Positions 51,857-62,163 of a stretch of 64,000 bases of DNA are shown here, in pieces (within the stretch, counting starts at the first letter, position 1; every line of letters starts with the position of its first letter). Below the pieces are notes generated by a model. It was not told the DNA's origin, searched no databases, and saw nothing but the letters and a program-made list of their open reading frames with translations. The translations under genes and the position numbers were made by a program. The stretch covers positions 22,268 through 86,267 of the forward strand of contig NZ_JXTE01000034.1 of NCBI RefSeq assembly GCF_000972385.1, read 5' to 3'. The DNA is from Streptomyces sp. WM6386 (GTDB lineage Bacteria > Actinomycetota > Actinomycetes > Streptomycetales > Streptomycetaceae).

Positions 51857-52300
51857 ATGCGACCGGACCTTCCGGCAAGTCTGCCGAAGCACCACCTCAA
51901 CACCCCGCTGCTGGACTACCTGCGGGCGCAGGGTGCTCCACCGAGCCGCCCGGACGACTACACGTTGGGTGAGTGGCAGCTGCACGCGCACCCCGATCTG
52001 ATGGATCGGCTGGCGGAGTTGGCTCTGGGCGTGCCCCTGAACGCCGCCTACGGCATTCCGCTCCTGGCCCGCAAGGGCGTCGCGGCCGTCGCCGCCCAGG
52101 GGACGGGCACCCTGCTGATGCGCCTGCCCGAGCCCCCGGCCGACCTCAAAGAGGGCCGCTGGTCGGTCCCCGAGCTCACCGGTCACGGATGGTGGACCGT
52201 CGATGCCTGGCAGAGCGACCTGCGCACCGTCGAGGGAGACCACAGGCTCCTGATGGCCATCGAGCAAGCGTTGTCCCACACCCGGGACCTCATGTCCTAG
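51857..52300 (+). CDS. Hypothetical protein
   Basis: A 147-residue soluble protein I do not recognise. It has no signal peptide or membrane segment. Visible features are an N-terminal PKHHLNTPLLDYLRAQG, an Ala/Gly-rich central helix pair (GIPLLARKGVAAVAAQG) and a Trp-rich C-terminal strand (GHGWWTVDAWQSD). It sits 11 bases after the dehydrogenase and seven residues are gained by no alternative start. Codon use is normal for the chromosome, so it is probably expressed. Confidence 0.7.
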   Translation: MRPDLPASLPKHHLNTPLLDYLRAQGAPPSRPDDYTLGEWQLHAHPDLMDRLAELALGVPLNAAYGIPLLARKGVAAVAAQGTGTLLMRLPEPPADLKEGRWSVPELTGHGWWTVDAWQSDLRTVEGDHRLLMAIEQALSHTRDLMS

Positions 52301-52328
52301 CCTGCGTATGGCACTTCCGGCGGAGCGT

Positions 52329-53096
52329 TCAGGCCGTCTTGCCGCTGTCCACCACCAGGTCCGTGCCCACCACGGACGAGGCGTCGTCCGAGGCCAGGTA
52401 GAGGACCGCGGCGGCGATTTCCGCCGTGGCGGAGGCGCGGCCGAGCGGCACCGAGTTCTCCATGCGCTCGGCGCGCTCGGCCTCCGTCTCGCCGGGGAGC
52501 AGGGACATCTCCGTCTCCACGGGGCCGGGGCTGACCGCGTTGATGCGGACTCCGTCGCCGATGTGGTCGCGTGCGGCGCCCCGGGTGAGGACGGAGACGG
52601 CGGCCTTGGTGGCGGCGTATGCGGTGGCGCCCGGGTGGCGGGCGTGGACGCCGAAGACGGAGGCGATGTTGACGATCGCGCCGCCGGAGGGCTGGGTCCG
52701 CATCTGGCGGACCTCGGCCTGGAGGGCGTGGAAGACGCCGGTGACGTTGATGTCGAGCTGCTCGGTCCAGTCGGACTCCGACAGTTCGGCCAGCGGCTGC
52801 CCGCCCCGGAAGACACCCGCGTTGTTGACCGCCACGTCGAGCGAGCCGAAGCGGTCCACGGCGGCGGCCACGACGGCCTGGACGTCGGCGGCACGGGACA
52901 CATCGGCGGTGAGAGCCAGCGCCTTGCCGCCCGCCTCCTCGATCAGGGTCGCCGTGTCGTCGAGGGGTTCCCGCCGCCGCCCGACCACGACGACCTGTGC
53001 CCCCTCGGCGGCGAACGCCAGCGCGACGGAACGGCCGATGCCGGAGCCGGCACCGGTCACGAGAACGGTCCTGTCGTGGAAACGTGTGCTGGTCAT
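52329..53096 (-). CDS. Classical SDR oxidoreductase
   Basis: A 255-residue short-chain dehydrogenase: TGAGSGIGRSVALAFAAEGA (about 14-33), VGRRREPL suggesting NADP(H), NNAGVFRGG (about 90), VNIASVFG and the catalytic YAATKAAV (about 158), then INAVSPGPVETEM. Similar to 3-oxoacyl-ACP reductase-like and glucose-dehydrogenase-like enzymes. The TetR gene lies 77 bases upstream on the same strand, and a related 16-base site precedes both genes, so TetR control is likely. Confidence 0.9.
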   Translation of the reverse strand: MTSTRFHDRTVLVTGAGSGIGRSVALAFAAEGAQVVVVGRRREPLDDTATLIEEAGGKALALTADVSRAADVQAVVAAAVDRFGSLDVAVNNAGVFRGGQPLAELSESDWTEQLDINVTGVFHALQAEVRQMRTQPSGGAIVNIASVFGVHARHPGATAYAATKAAVSVLTRGAARDHIGDGVRINAVSPGPVETEMSLLPGETEAERAERMENSVPLGRASATAEIAAAVLYLASDDASSVVGTDLVVDSGKTA

Positions 53097-53111
53097 GATC
53101 TCCCCTTATTC

Positions 53112-53127
53112 TTGACCGAACGGTTCA
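53112..53127. promoter_or_regulatory. TetR operator candidate in front of the SDR gene
   Basis: TTGACCGAACGGTTCA contains the dyad GACCG-AA-CGGTTC. It matches TTGACCGATCGTTCTC, the minus-strand sequence at 53792-53777 in front of the TetR gene, at 11 of 16 positions, including the first eight. Two related sites in front of the regulator and its neighbour are what an autoregulated TetR system usually shows. Confidence 0.55.
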
Positions 53128-53173
53128 GTATGGCGCCAAATAAAAAACGGCGGCCTCCAGTGGACAGCGGCCC

Positions 53174-53755
53174 TCAGTCCAACAGCACCAGAGCCTGTTC
53201 CGCCGCGTCCCGCACCCGCGCCGGGTCCGGGGACGCCTTGCCCACCACCTTGAGACCCTGGAGCAGCACCAGCAGCATGCGGGCGAGGGCGAGCGGATCG
53301 CGGCCCGCGCCGAGCTCGCCCTGGGCCCCGGCGCGGACCAGCGCCGAGTGCAGCACCGTCTCCACGTGGTCCCAGTTCCGCTCGACCTGGCGCGCGGCGG
53401 CCGGGTCGTGCGGGGCGAGCTCGGCCGCCGTGTTGGTGATGAAACAGCCGTTCAGGCGCAGGTTCTCGGCGGTGGCCTCGTCCGCGTAACGCCGGACGAG
53501 CGCCCGTACCGCGGGCAGTACCGGGCCCGGCCGGGACAGCTCCCCGAGCAGGTCCGGGAGCTGTTCCTGGTAGCGCTCCAGTGCCTTCAGATACAGCTCG
53601 TGCTTGTTGCCGAAGGTCGCGTAGAGGCTGGCGCGGCCGATGCCGAGGTGCTCGACGAGGTCGGCCATCGACGTCGCCTCGTAGCCGCGCCGCCAGAACA
53701 GCTCCAGGGCTGCCTGCAGCGCGACCTCCGGATCGAACTCCTTGGTCCTGGCCAC
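53174..53755 (-). CDS. TetR-family transcriptional regulator
   Basis: A 193-residue repressor. The N-terminal helix-turn-helix is clear: ALELFWRRGYEATSMADLVE, HLGIGRASLYATFGNKHELY (residues 16-56). The C-terminal domain has a Cys in LRLNGCFITNTAAEL, common in YvdT/AcuR-like TetR proteins that respond to electrophiles. The GTG start has no ribosome binding site but the predicted transcript begins at or next to it, suggesting leaderless translation. Likely controls itself and the downstream SDR. Confidence 0.9.
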   Translation of the reverse strand: MARTKEFDPEVALQAALELFWRRGYEATSMADLVEHLGIGRASLYATFGNKHELYLKALERYQEQLPDLLGELSRPGPVLPAVRALVRRYADEATAENLRLNGCFITNTAAELAPHDPAAARQVERNWDHVETVLHSALVRAGAQGELGAGRDPLALARMLLVLLQGLKVVGKASPDPARVRDAAEQALVLLD

Positions 53756-53762
53756 GTGTCGT

Positions 53763-53792
53763 AGCCTAGATTCAATGAGAACGATCGGTCAA
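53763..53792 (-). promoter_or_regulatory. Promoter of the TetR gene, probably leaderless
   Basis: On the minus strand TTGACC (53792-53787), an 18-base spacer and TAGGCT (53768-53763) form a vegetative promoter. The GTG start (53755) begins only seven bases after the -10 box, where transcription should start. The putative TetR operator overlaps the -35 region. Confidence 0.65.
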
Positions 53793-54009
53793 GAAAGTGC
53801 GCGGTCGACGCGTCCATGAGTCGCAGCTTTCATGGCCCGGTGTTACTCCTTGGATTCCGATCCTGCGCGGCCGGCTCGTCGTGGACCCCGGATCGATCAG
53901 TACTTCGAGTGTGGGCACTGTTCCCGGGCGCGGGCACATCTCGGTGAGTACGGAAGGCTCATTGGACCTGGTCAGCGACGTTGCGTCACAGCCCCCGCAG
54001 ATCATGCCG
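53793..54009. other. Gap upstream of the TetR gene
   Basis: I see no gene here. The stretch lies between the TetR promoter and the hairpin array following ppdK. Short open frames have no recognisable content. Confidence 0.4.
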
Positions 54010-54105
54010 AAGGGGCGCCACCCCCGCACAGGGTGACGCCCCTTCCTGGTGATCCGGAACCGACGCCCATCGGTACTGAGGGTCGGGGACAGGCGTCGGT
54101 TCCGG
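54010..54105. terminator. Two strong hairpins downstream of ppdK
   Basis: First hairpin: AAGGGGCGCCACCC (54010-54023) with GGGTGACGCCCCTT (54031-54044), 14-base arms with one mismatch. Second: CCGGAACCGACGCC (54054-54067) with GGCGTCGGTTCCGG (54092-54105), perfect 14-base arms around a 24-base loop. No U-run follows. They most likely terminate the ppdK transcript and may protect its 3' end. Confidence 0.7.
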
Positions 54106-54131
54106 GGTCTGCTGGCCGTAAGCCCAGCCGT

Positions 54132-54178
54132 GGCCGTGAGGCCTGGCAACGGCCGTGAGGCCCGGCAACGGCCGTGAG
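54132..54178. repeat. 19-bp tandem repeat next to the ppdK stop
   Basis: GGCCGTGAGGCCTGGCAAC, GGCCGTGAGGCCCGGCAAC and a partial GGCCGTGAG run head to tail, ending three bases before the ppdK stop codon. Each unit contains a GGCC-GTGA-GGCC dyad. It is a possible source of length variation between strains. Confidence 0.8.
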
Positions 54179-54180
54179 TC

Positions 54181-56898
<2,718 letters not shown>

Positions 56899-57153
56899 CA
56901 CGGTTCTCGACTCCCTCGAGGACGCGGTGGCTGCCCTGACGACGGGGAACATACCCAGATCGAAGGCGTCTGGGGAGGTCCACTCGGGCGTCATGTGCCC
57001 GTAACCAGCCGTCCGCCAGCGGATTGAAAGTCAAAGCTTGGCAAGCGACTGGGCCCAGGTGTTTTCACTTCTTGAACACAGGATCTCTCGAAGTGGCGGT
57101 ATATCGCTCATCTGAGCGGCATTAAGCACGCCTGATTTCGATCGATGAACGAT
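56899..57153. promoter_or_regulatory. ppdK upstream region
   Basis: This stretch precedes ppdK on the minus strand and is AT-richer than its surroundings around 57040-57150. It contains the palindrome CGCTCATCTGAGCG at 57105-57118. I cannot place a confident -35/-10 pair. No gene is seen. Confidence 0.4.
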
Positions 57154-57219
57154 CAAGGGGTGGCACCGAGTGCCACCCCTTGGAGAAGTGCAGCCGTCCA
57201 AGATCCGCTCATCTGAGCG
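57105..57219. repeat. Pair of identical 14-bp palindromes
   Basis: CGCTCATCTGAGCG occurs at 57105-57118 and again at 57206-57219, 101 bases apart start to start, on both sides of a terminator hairpin. Each is a perfect dyad (CGCTCA-TC-TGAGCG). Two identical operator-like sites between the ROK regulator's 3' end and ppdK suggest a DNA-binding protein acting at the ppdK promoter. Confidence 0.6.
57154..57182 (-). terminator. Hairpin terminator after the ROK gene
   Basis: Perfect 13-base arms, CAAGGGGTGGCAC and GTGCCACCCCTTG, enclose a three-base loop. It lies 126 bases past the ROK stop and before the ppdK promoter, so it should separate the two minus-strand transcripts. Confidence 0.78.
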
Positions 57220-57307
57220 CTACCCCTATCAAGGGTGGCGAGAATCACGCTGCCACAGGCGCCCGGATTTCACCATGCGGACGGGCATCCGGACCGAAAT
57301 GTGGCGG

Positions 57308-58504
57308 TCACACGCCGAGCGCGGCCAGCCGCTCCTCGACCCGCTCAGGGGCATAGAGGTACTCCACGACCAGCGCACCCGCCCCCACCAGCCCGGCCCG
57401 CTCCCCCAGCCGTGACGTCACGACGTCCAGATGAGCGGTGGAGCGCGGCAGCGCCCGCTGGTACAGCAGCTCCCGCACACCGGTGAGGAAGGGAGTTCCG
57501 GCCAGATCGCCGGCGATCATCAGAACCCCGGGATTCAGCAGTGTCACCACGGTCGCCAGGACGTCCCCGACCTGCCGCCCGGCCTCGCGGGCGAGCGCGG
57601 CCGCCTCCGGATGACCGGCGGTCAGCAGATCCCGCACATCCGATCCGGAGGCCGCGGGTACCCCGGCCTCGGCCAGCCGCCGCGCCACGGCGCCACCACT
57701 GGCGACGGCGGCCAGACAGCCGTAGGAACCGCACCGGCACAGCGCGTCCGCGCCCACCCGGATATGGCCGATGTCCCCGGCGCCGCCGTCGATGCCCCGG
57801 AAGATCGAGCCGCCGACGACGACCCCGGCACCGATACCGGTCGACACCTTGACCAGCACGAACGCCGAGCAGTCGGGACAGGACGTGCGCTGTTCGCCGT
57901 ACGCCATGAGGTTGGCGTCGTTGTCGACGAGGACCGGCACCGGGGCCGCCCCCGTGTGCTCGGTGAAGGAACGGGCGAGGCGGCCTCTTATGTCGTAGCC
58001 GTCCCAGCCCGGCATCATCGGTGGCTGGACCACTCGGCCACTCTCGCTGTCGACCGGCCCCGGCACCGCGAGCCCGATCCCGCAGACCTCACCCGCGCGA
58101 TGGCCCGCCTTCTCCAGCAGCTCGGCGAACCAGCGGCCCAGCTCCCCCAGCACCACGTCCGGCCCGTCCTCGATGACGAGCGTGCCGCTGTGCTCGGCGA
58201 GAAGCTCCCCGGTCAGCGACAGGACGGCCGCGCGGGCGTGCCGGGTGTCCAGGTCGGCGACGAGGACGACGGCGTGGGCATCGTCGAACTCCAGCGTGAT
58301 GGAGGGGCGCCCGCCGAGTGGGGAGCCCACAGGACCACCGGCGCCCTCGCGCAGCCAGCCCGCGCGGAAGAGACGGTCCAGGCGCTGGCCGACGGTGGCA
58401 CGGGACAGCCCGGTGGCCTGCTGGAGCGCGCCGCGCGTGATCGCGCGCCCGCTTCGTACCAGTTCGAGCAGATCACCGGCGCTTCCCTGACCCCGTCCGG
58501 TCAT
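57308..58504 (-). CDS. ROK-family transcriptional regulator/sugar-responsive repressor
   Basis: A 398-residue NagC/XylR-like protein. An N-terminal winged helix (about 10-70: GRAITRGALQQATGLSRATV, GQRLDRLFRAGWL) is followed by the ROK domain: GIGLAVPGPVDSESG, VDNDANLMAYGE, GIGAGVVVGG, and the zinc motif in GDIGHIRVGADALCRCGSYG. GRP-type residues (GGRPS) close the DNA-binding part. The ATG at 58504 is preceded by AAGGGGG. It is divergent from two glycoside hydrolase genes and probably represses them in response to a sugar. Confidence 0.9.
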   Translation of the reverse strand: MTGRGQGSAGDLLELVRSGRAITRGALQQATGLSRATVGQRLDRLFRAGWLREGAGGPVGSPLGGRPSITLEFDDAHAVVLVADLDTRHARAAVLSLTGELLAEHSGTLVIEDGPDVVLGELGRWFAELLEKAGHRAGEVCGIGLAVPGPVDSESGRVVQPPMMPGWDGYDIRGRLARSFTEHTGAAPVPVLVDNDANLMAYGEQRTSCPDCSAFVLVKVSTGIGAGVVVGGSIFRGIDGGAGDIGHIRVGADALCRCGSYGCLAAVASGGAVARRLAEAGVPAASGSDVRDLLTAGHPEAAALAREAGRQVGDVLATVVTLLNPGVLMIAGDLAGTPFLTGVRELLYQRALPRSTAHLDVVTSRLGERAGLVGAGALVVEYLYAPERVEERLAALGV

Positions 58505-58510
58505 GCGCAC

Positions 58511-58624
58511 CCCCTTGTGTTTCTCAACTCTGCATTACATATTGAGTTTTGCGTGTTAAATAGACGTAACCCTACGGTAGCCACGACCGAACCGGTCGGC
58601 CGGACGTCTTTCGGGGAGCCCCGA
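58511..58624. promoter_or_regulatory. Divergent promoter region, ROK / glycoside hydrolases
   Basis: This AT-rich gap holds an imperfect dyad, CAACTC (58526-58531) against GAGTTTTG (58545-58552), and a second dyad with CCGAACCGGTCGG near 58588-58600. Either could be the ROK operator. GGGGAGCCCCGA provides the binding site for the GTG start at 58625. Confidence 0.45.
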
Positions 58625-60010
58625 GTGGATCGCACTGCCCAGCTCACAGCCCGTCTCACAGAACGTGAGTTTGTATACGATCCACCCCCGACCCGGAGTT
58701 CGCTGCACAGCAGGGCCGCCCGGGTACTGGAGGACAACTGGACCGGCACCTCCACAGTGCCCTCGCGCGGCCTGTATCCGCACCAGTGGTCGTGGGACTC
58801 GGCGTTCATCGCGATCGGCCTGCGGCATCTGTCGCCGCTCAGGGCACAGACGGAACTGGAGACACTCCTCGCCGCCCAGTGGGGCGACGGACGCATCCCG
58901 CACATCGTCTTCAACCCCTCCGTGCCGCTCGACGCGTACTTCCCGAGCCCCGACTTCTGGCGCTCCTCGACCGCGGGGCGCGCTGCGGGCGCCCCGCGCA
59001 CCGTACAGACCTCGGGCATCGTGCAGCCACCGGTGCACGCGCTGGCCGCGTGGCTGGTGCACTGCGCGGACCCGGGTCTGTCGCGGGCGCGCTCCTTCCT
59101 CACCCGGATGTATCCCCGGCTGGCGGCCTGGCACCGCTATCTGCTGCACCGGCGGGATCTCGGCGGGGGGTCGCTGGCGTCCGTCGTGCACCCCTGGGAA
59201 CAGGGGATGGACAACAGCCCCTGCTGGGACCTGCCGCTCTCCCGCGTCACCCCCGCCCCGGCCCGCTCCTTCCGGCGCGCCGACCTCGACCACGGGGCGG
59301 CGGAGGACCGGCCGACGGATCTGGACTACGGGCGGTATGTGCGGCTGGCGACGGACTACAGGGACGCGGGGTATGAGGACGGCCACGGCGAGTTCGCCGT
59401 CGAGGACCCGTCCTTCAATGCCCTGCTCATCGCCTCCGAGCACGCCCTCGCCCGTATCGCGCAGGAGCTGGGCGCGACCGGCACGGCCCGCCACGCGCGC
59501 GCGGAGCGGCTGACGACGGCGCTGATCGACCGACTGTGGGACCCGGCCGAGGGCATGTTCTTCTCCCGGGACGTACGGGGCGGGGGCCTGATCCCCGAGC
59601 GCAGCGTGTCCGGGCTCATCCCGCTCCTGCTGCCGACGCTCCCCCGGGACATCGTCGAGGCCCTCGTCCGGACGACCGCCTCCAAGCACTTCGGCCTGGG
59701 CGGCACCACCCGCCTCGTCCCCAGCTACGACCTTCTCGGCGAGGCCTTCGACCCGCACCGCTACTGGCGGGGTCCGGCCTGGTTCAACACCGGCTGGCTG
59801 GTGGAGCGGGGCCTGCGCACCCATGGTGAGCGAGGCCGCGCCGACGCCCTGCGCCGGGCCGTCCTCGACATCGCGGACACCTCGGGCTTCGCCGAGTACG
59901 TCGACCCGTACACCGGCGAGGCCTGCGGCGCGACCGGCTTCGGCTGGACCGCCGCGCTCACGCTCGACCTGCTGCACACCGGCACAGCCAAGGGAGGGGA
60001 CCGGCAATGA
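58625..60010 (+). CDS. GH63/mannosylglycerate-hydrolase-like glycosidase
   Basis: A 461-residue (alpha/alpha)6-barrel protein. Motifs match the MGH/GH63 group: GLYPHQWSWDSAFIAIGLRH (about 45-65), WEQGMDNSPCWD, VEDPSFNALL, YWRGPAWFNTGWLVERGL (about 380) and GEACGATGFGWTAALTLDLL near the end. Acidic residues in HQWSWDSAF and WEQGMDNS are likely catalytic. No signal peptide, so intracellular substrates such as imported glycosides or compatible solutes are likely. It overlaps the next gene by four bases (ATGA). Confidence 0.84.
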   Translation: MDRTAQLTARLTEREFVYDPPPTRSSLHSRAARVLEDNWTGTSTVPSRGLYPHQWSWDSAFIAIGLRHLSPLRAQTELETLLAAQWGDGRIPHIVFNPSVPLDAYFPSPDFWRSSTAGRAAGAPRTVQTSGIVQPPVHALAAWLVHCADPGLSRARSFLTRMYPRLAAWHRYLLHRRDLGGGSLASVVHPWEQGMDNSPCWDLPLSRVTPAPARSFRRADLDHGAAEDRPTDLDYGRYVRLATDYRDAGYEDGHGEFAVEDPSFNALLIASEHALARIAQELGATGTARHARAERLTTALIDRLWDPAEGMFFSRDVRGGGLIPERSVSGLIPLLLPTLPRDIVEALVRTTASKHFGLGGTTRLVPSYDLLGEAFDPHRYWRGPAWFNTGWLVERGLRTHGERGRADALRRAVLDIADTSGFAEYVDPYTGEACGATGFGWTAALTLDLLHTGTAKGGDRQ

Positions 60011-61950
60011 CGGACCGGCATCATCTGCTCGTGCACGGCGGGACGTTCGCAGCCGTGGGCGACGGCGGGGACATCAGCGGGGTCCGGGGCGGCGCCTCCC
60101 CGTCCCCGGAAGGCTTGTTCGTACGCGACGCCCGCCACCTCAGCCGCTGGCAGCTGACGGTCGACGGCGCCGTGCCCGAGGCCCTCACCCCCGTCGCCGA
60201 CGGTGACACCGCGCGCTGTGTCCTCGTCCCGCGCGGCGGCCGCCAGGAGCCGCCCGCCTACACGATCTTCCGCGAACAGGCCGTGGGCGACGGCTCGTTC
60301 ATCGAATCCCTCCGCGTCACCAGCAACCGCCCGGCGCCGACCACGGTCCGGCTCGCGGTCACCGCCGACGCCGACTTCACCGACCAGTTCGAACTCCGCT
60401 CCGACTACCGCACCTACACCAAGACAGGAGCCACCCGCTCCCGCGAAGTCCTCGACGCGGGCGTCGAGTTCACCTACCAGCGCGGCGAATGGCGTTCCTG
60501 TACGACGGTGACGGCCGAGCCGGCTCCGGACGGTGTCGAGGAGACGGGCACCGGAGCGCGGCGCCTCGTCTGGACGCTGGAACTGGAGCCGCACGGCACG
60601 GCGGAGCTGACACTGCGGGTGATGGCACGGCCGCACGGCGACAAGCGGGCCCTGCGGGTACCGCAGTCACCGGCCGCGCTGAACGCTCAACTCCTCGCGC
60701 TGGAAGGCGAGTTCGTGGAGGGCGTCGCCTTCCCGACCGGCTGGCCCGAACTGGCCGCCGCGTGCGCCCGTGGTCTCGCCGACCTCGCCTCGCTCCAGGT
60801 CCCGGCGACCGGACCGGACGGCGAGGAACTGCGCGTTCCGGCCGCCGGCGCGCCCTGGTTCCTGACCCTGCTGGGCCGCGACGCGCTGCTCACCTCGCTG
60901 TTCGCCCTCCCCTACCGTCCCCAGCTGGCCGCCGCCACCCTCCCCGCGCTCGCCGCGGTCCAGGCCACGGAGATCGGCGCGGACTCGGTGGCACAGCCCG
61001 GAAAGATCGTGCACGAGGTACGGCACGGGGAGCTGGCGCACTTCGGCCAGGTGCCGTACGGGCGTTACTACGGCTCGGTGGACGCGACACCGCTGTTCCT
61101 GGTGCTGCTCGGGGCGTATGTGGAGCAGACCGGGGACGTCTCGATGGCCCGGCGCCTTGAGTCCCATGCCCGGGCGGCGATCGGCTGGATGCTGGACCAC
61201 GGCGGGCTGACCTCGCGCGGATACCTCGTGTACCGCGCCGACCAGGGCGGGCTCGCCAACCAGAACTGGAAGGACTCGCCCGGGGCGATCTGCTGGGCTG
61301 ACGGGACACGGGCGAGCGGAGCGGTGATGGCCGCCGGGGCGCAGGGGTACGCGTACGACGCGCTGCGGCGTACGGCGTGGGTGGCGCGGACGGTCTGGGC
61401 GGACGAGACGTACGCGGCGCTCCTCGAGCAGGCCGCGGGTGATCTGCGGGACCGTTTCCAGCGGGACTTCTGGATGCCGGACCGGACGTTTCCGGCGTTG
61501 GCGCTGGACGGCGAGGGACAGCAGGTGGACGCGCTGGCGTCTGATGCCGGGCATCTGCTGTGGTCCGGGCTGCTGGACAAGGAGTACGGGGAGGCGGTGG
61601 GGCGGCGGTTGCTGGAGCCGGACTTCTTCTCCGGGTGGGGGGTGCGGACGGTGGCGGCCGGGCAGTCGGCGTATCACCCGCTCTCCTATCACCGGGGGTC
61701 GGTGTGGCCGCATGACAACGCGCTGATCACGTTGGGGCTGGCCCGGTACGGGCTGCATGACGAGGCGCGGGTGGTCGCGCATGCGTTGGTGGATGCGGCG
61801 ACGGCCACGGGGCATCGGCTGCCGGAGGTTCTCGCGGGGTACGGGCGGGACTCGCATTCTGAGCCGGTGCCGTATCCGCATGCGTGTGTGCGGGAGTCTC
61901 GGTCTGCGGCGGCGCCTCTTGCTTTGTTGACCGCGGTAGGGGGTGCGTAG
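60007..61950 (+). CDS. Amylo-alpha-1,6-glucosidase/glycogen-debranching-type hydrolase
   Basis: A 647-residue protein. The first ~210 residues are a beta-sandwich N-terminal debranching domain (SPEGLFVRDARHLSRWQLTV; RSDYRTYTKTG). The rest is an (alpha/alpha)6 glucosidase-like barrel: PWFLTLLGRDALLTSLFALP, NQNWKDSPGAICWADGTRA and a late YHRGSVWPHDNALITLGLAR with a conserved Glu/Asp pair region. Cytoplasmic. It is translationally coupled to the GH63-like gene, so the two probably act on the same branched or capped glycan. Confidence 0.85.
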   Translation: MTDRHHLLVHGGTFAAVGDGGDISGVRGGASPSPEGLFVRDARHLSRWQLTVDGAVPEALTPVADGDTARCVLVPRGGRQEPPAYTIFREQAVGDGSFIESLRVTSNRPAPTTVRLAVTADADFTDQFELRSDYRTYTKTGATRSREVLDAGVEFTYQRGEWRSCTTVTAEPAPDGVEETGTGARRLVWTLELEPHGTAELTLRVMARPHGDKRALRVPQSPAALNAQLLALEGEFVEGVAFPTGWPELAAACARGLADLASLQVPATGPDGEELRVPAAGAPWFLTLLGRDALLTSLFALPYRPQLAAATLPALAAVQATEIGADSVAQPGKIVHEVRHGELAHFGQVPYGRYYGSVDATPLFLVLLGAYVEQTGDVSMARRLESHARAAIGWMLDHGGLTSRGYLVYRADQGGLANQNWKDSPGAICWADGTRASGAVMAAGAQGYAYDALRRTAWVARTVWADETYAALLEQAAGDLRDRFQRDFWMPDRTFPALALDGEGQQVDALASDAGHLLWSGLLDKEYGEAVGRRLLEPDFFSGWGVRTVAAGQSAYHPLSYHRGSVWPHDNALITLGLARYGLHDEARVVAHALVDAATATGHRLPEVLAGYGRDSHSEPVPYPHACVRESRSAAAPLALLTAVGGA

Positions 61951-62163
61951 ACGCTCCGCTGGGAGGGCCGAATTTCGGGTGCGGGTGCTTCGTGGCTTGT
62001 CGCGCCCCGCGGCGGAGCCGCAGATCGATGCGGCCCCGCCCCCCTTAGGTGGGTGCAGGTGCCCTTGGTCTGCTGTTTGCTGCCTGTTTGCCCAGTGCTG
62101 TGAACGGCTCTTGAGAGCGAGCCGTACGGGAATGTGCCAAGTTCCGTACGGAAGGATCCTCGG
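61951..62163. other. Gap before the sulfatase gene
   Basis: About 210 bases with no gene. It contains a degenerate copy of the GCG-rich Streptomyces repeat (61990-62060) and an inverted repeat of GTACGGGAA with TTCCGTAC around 62127-62150, close to the sulfatase start. The latter could be an operator or attenuator. Confidence 0.4.

Noticed and set aside
54132..54178. CRISPR-like array
   Set aside because: Units are contiguous 19-mers without spacers, and no cas genes are present.
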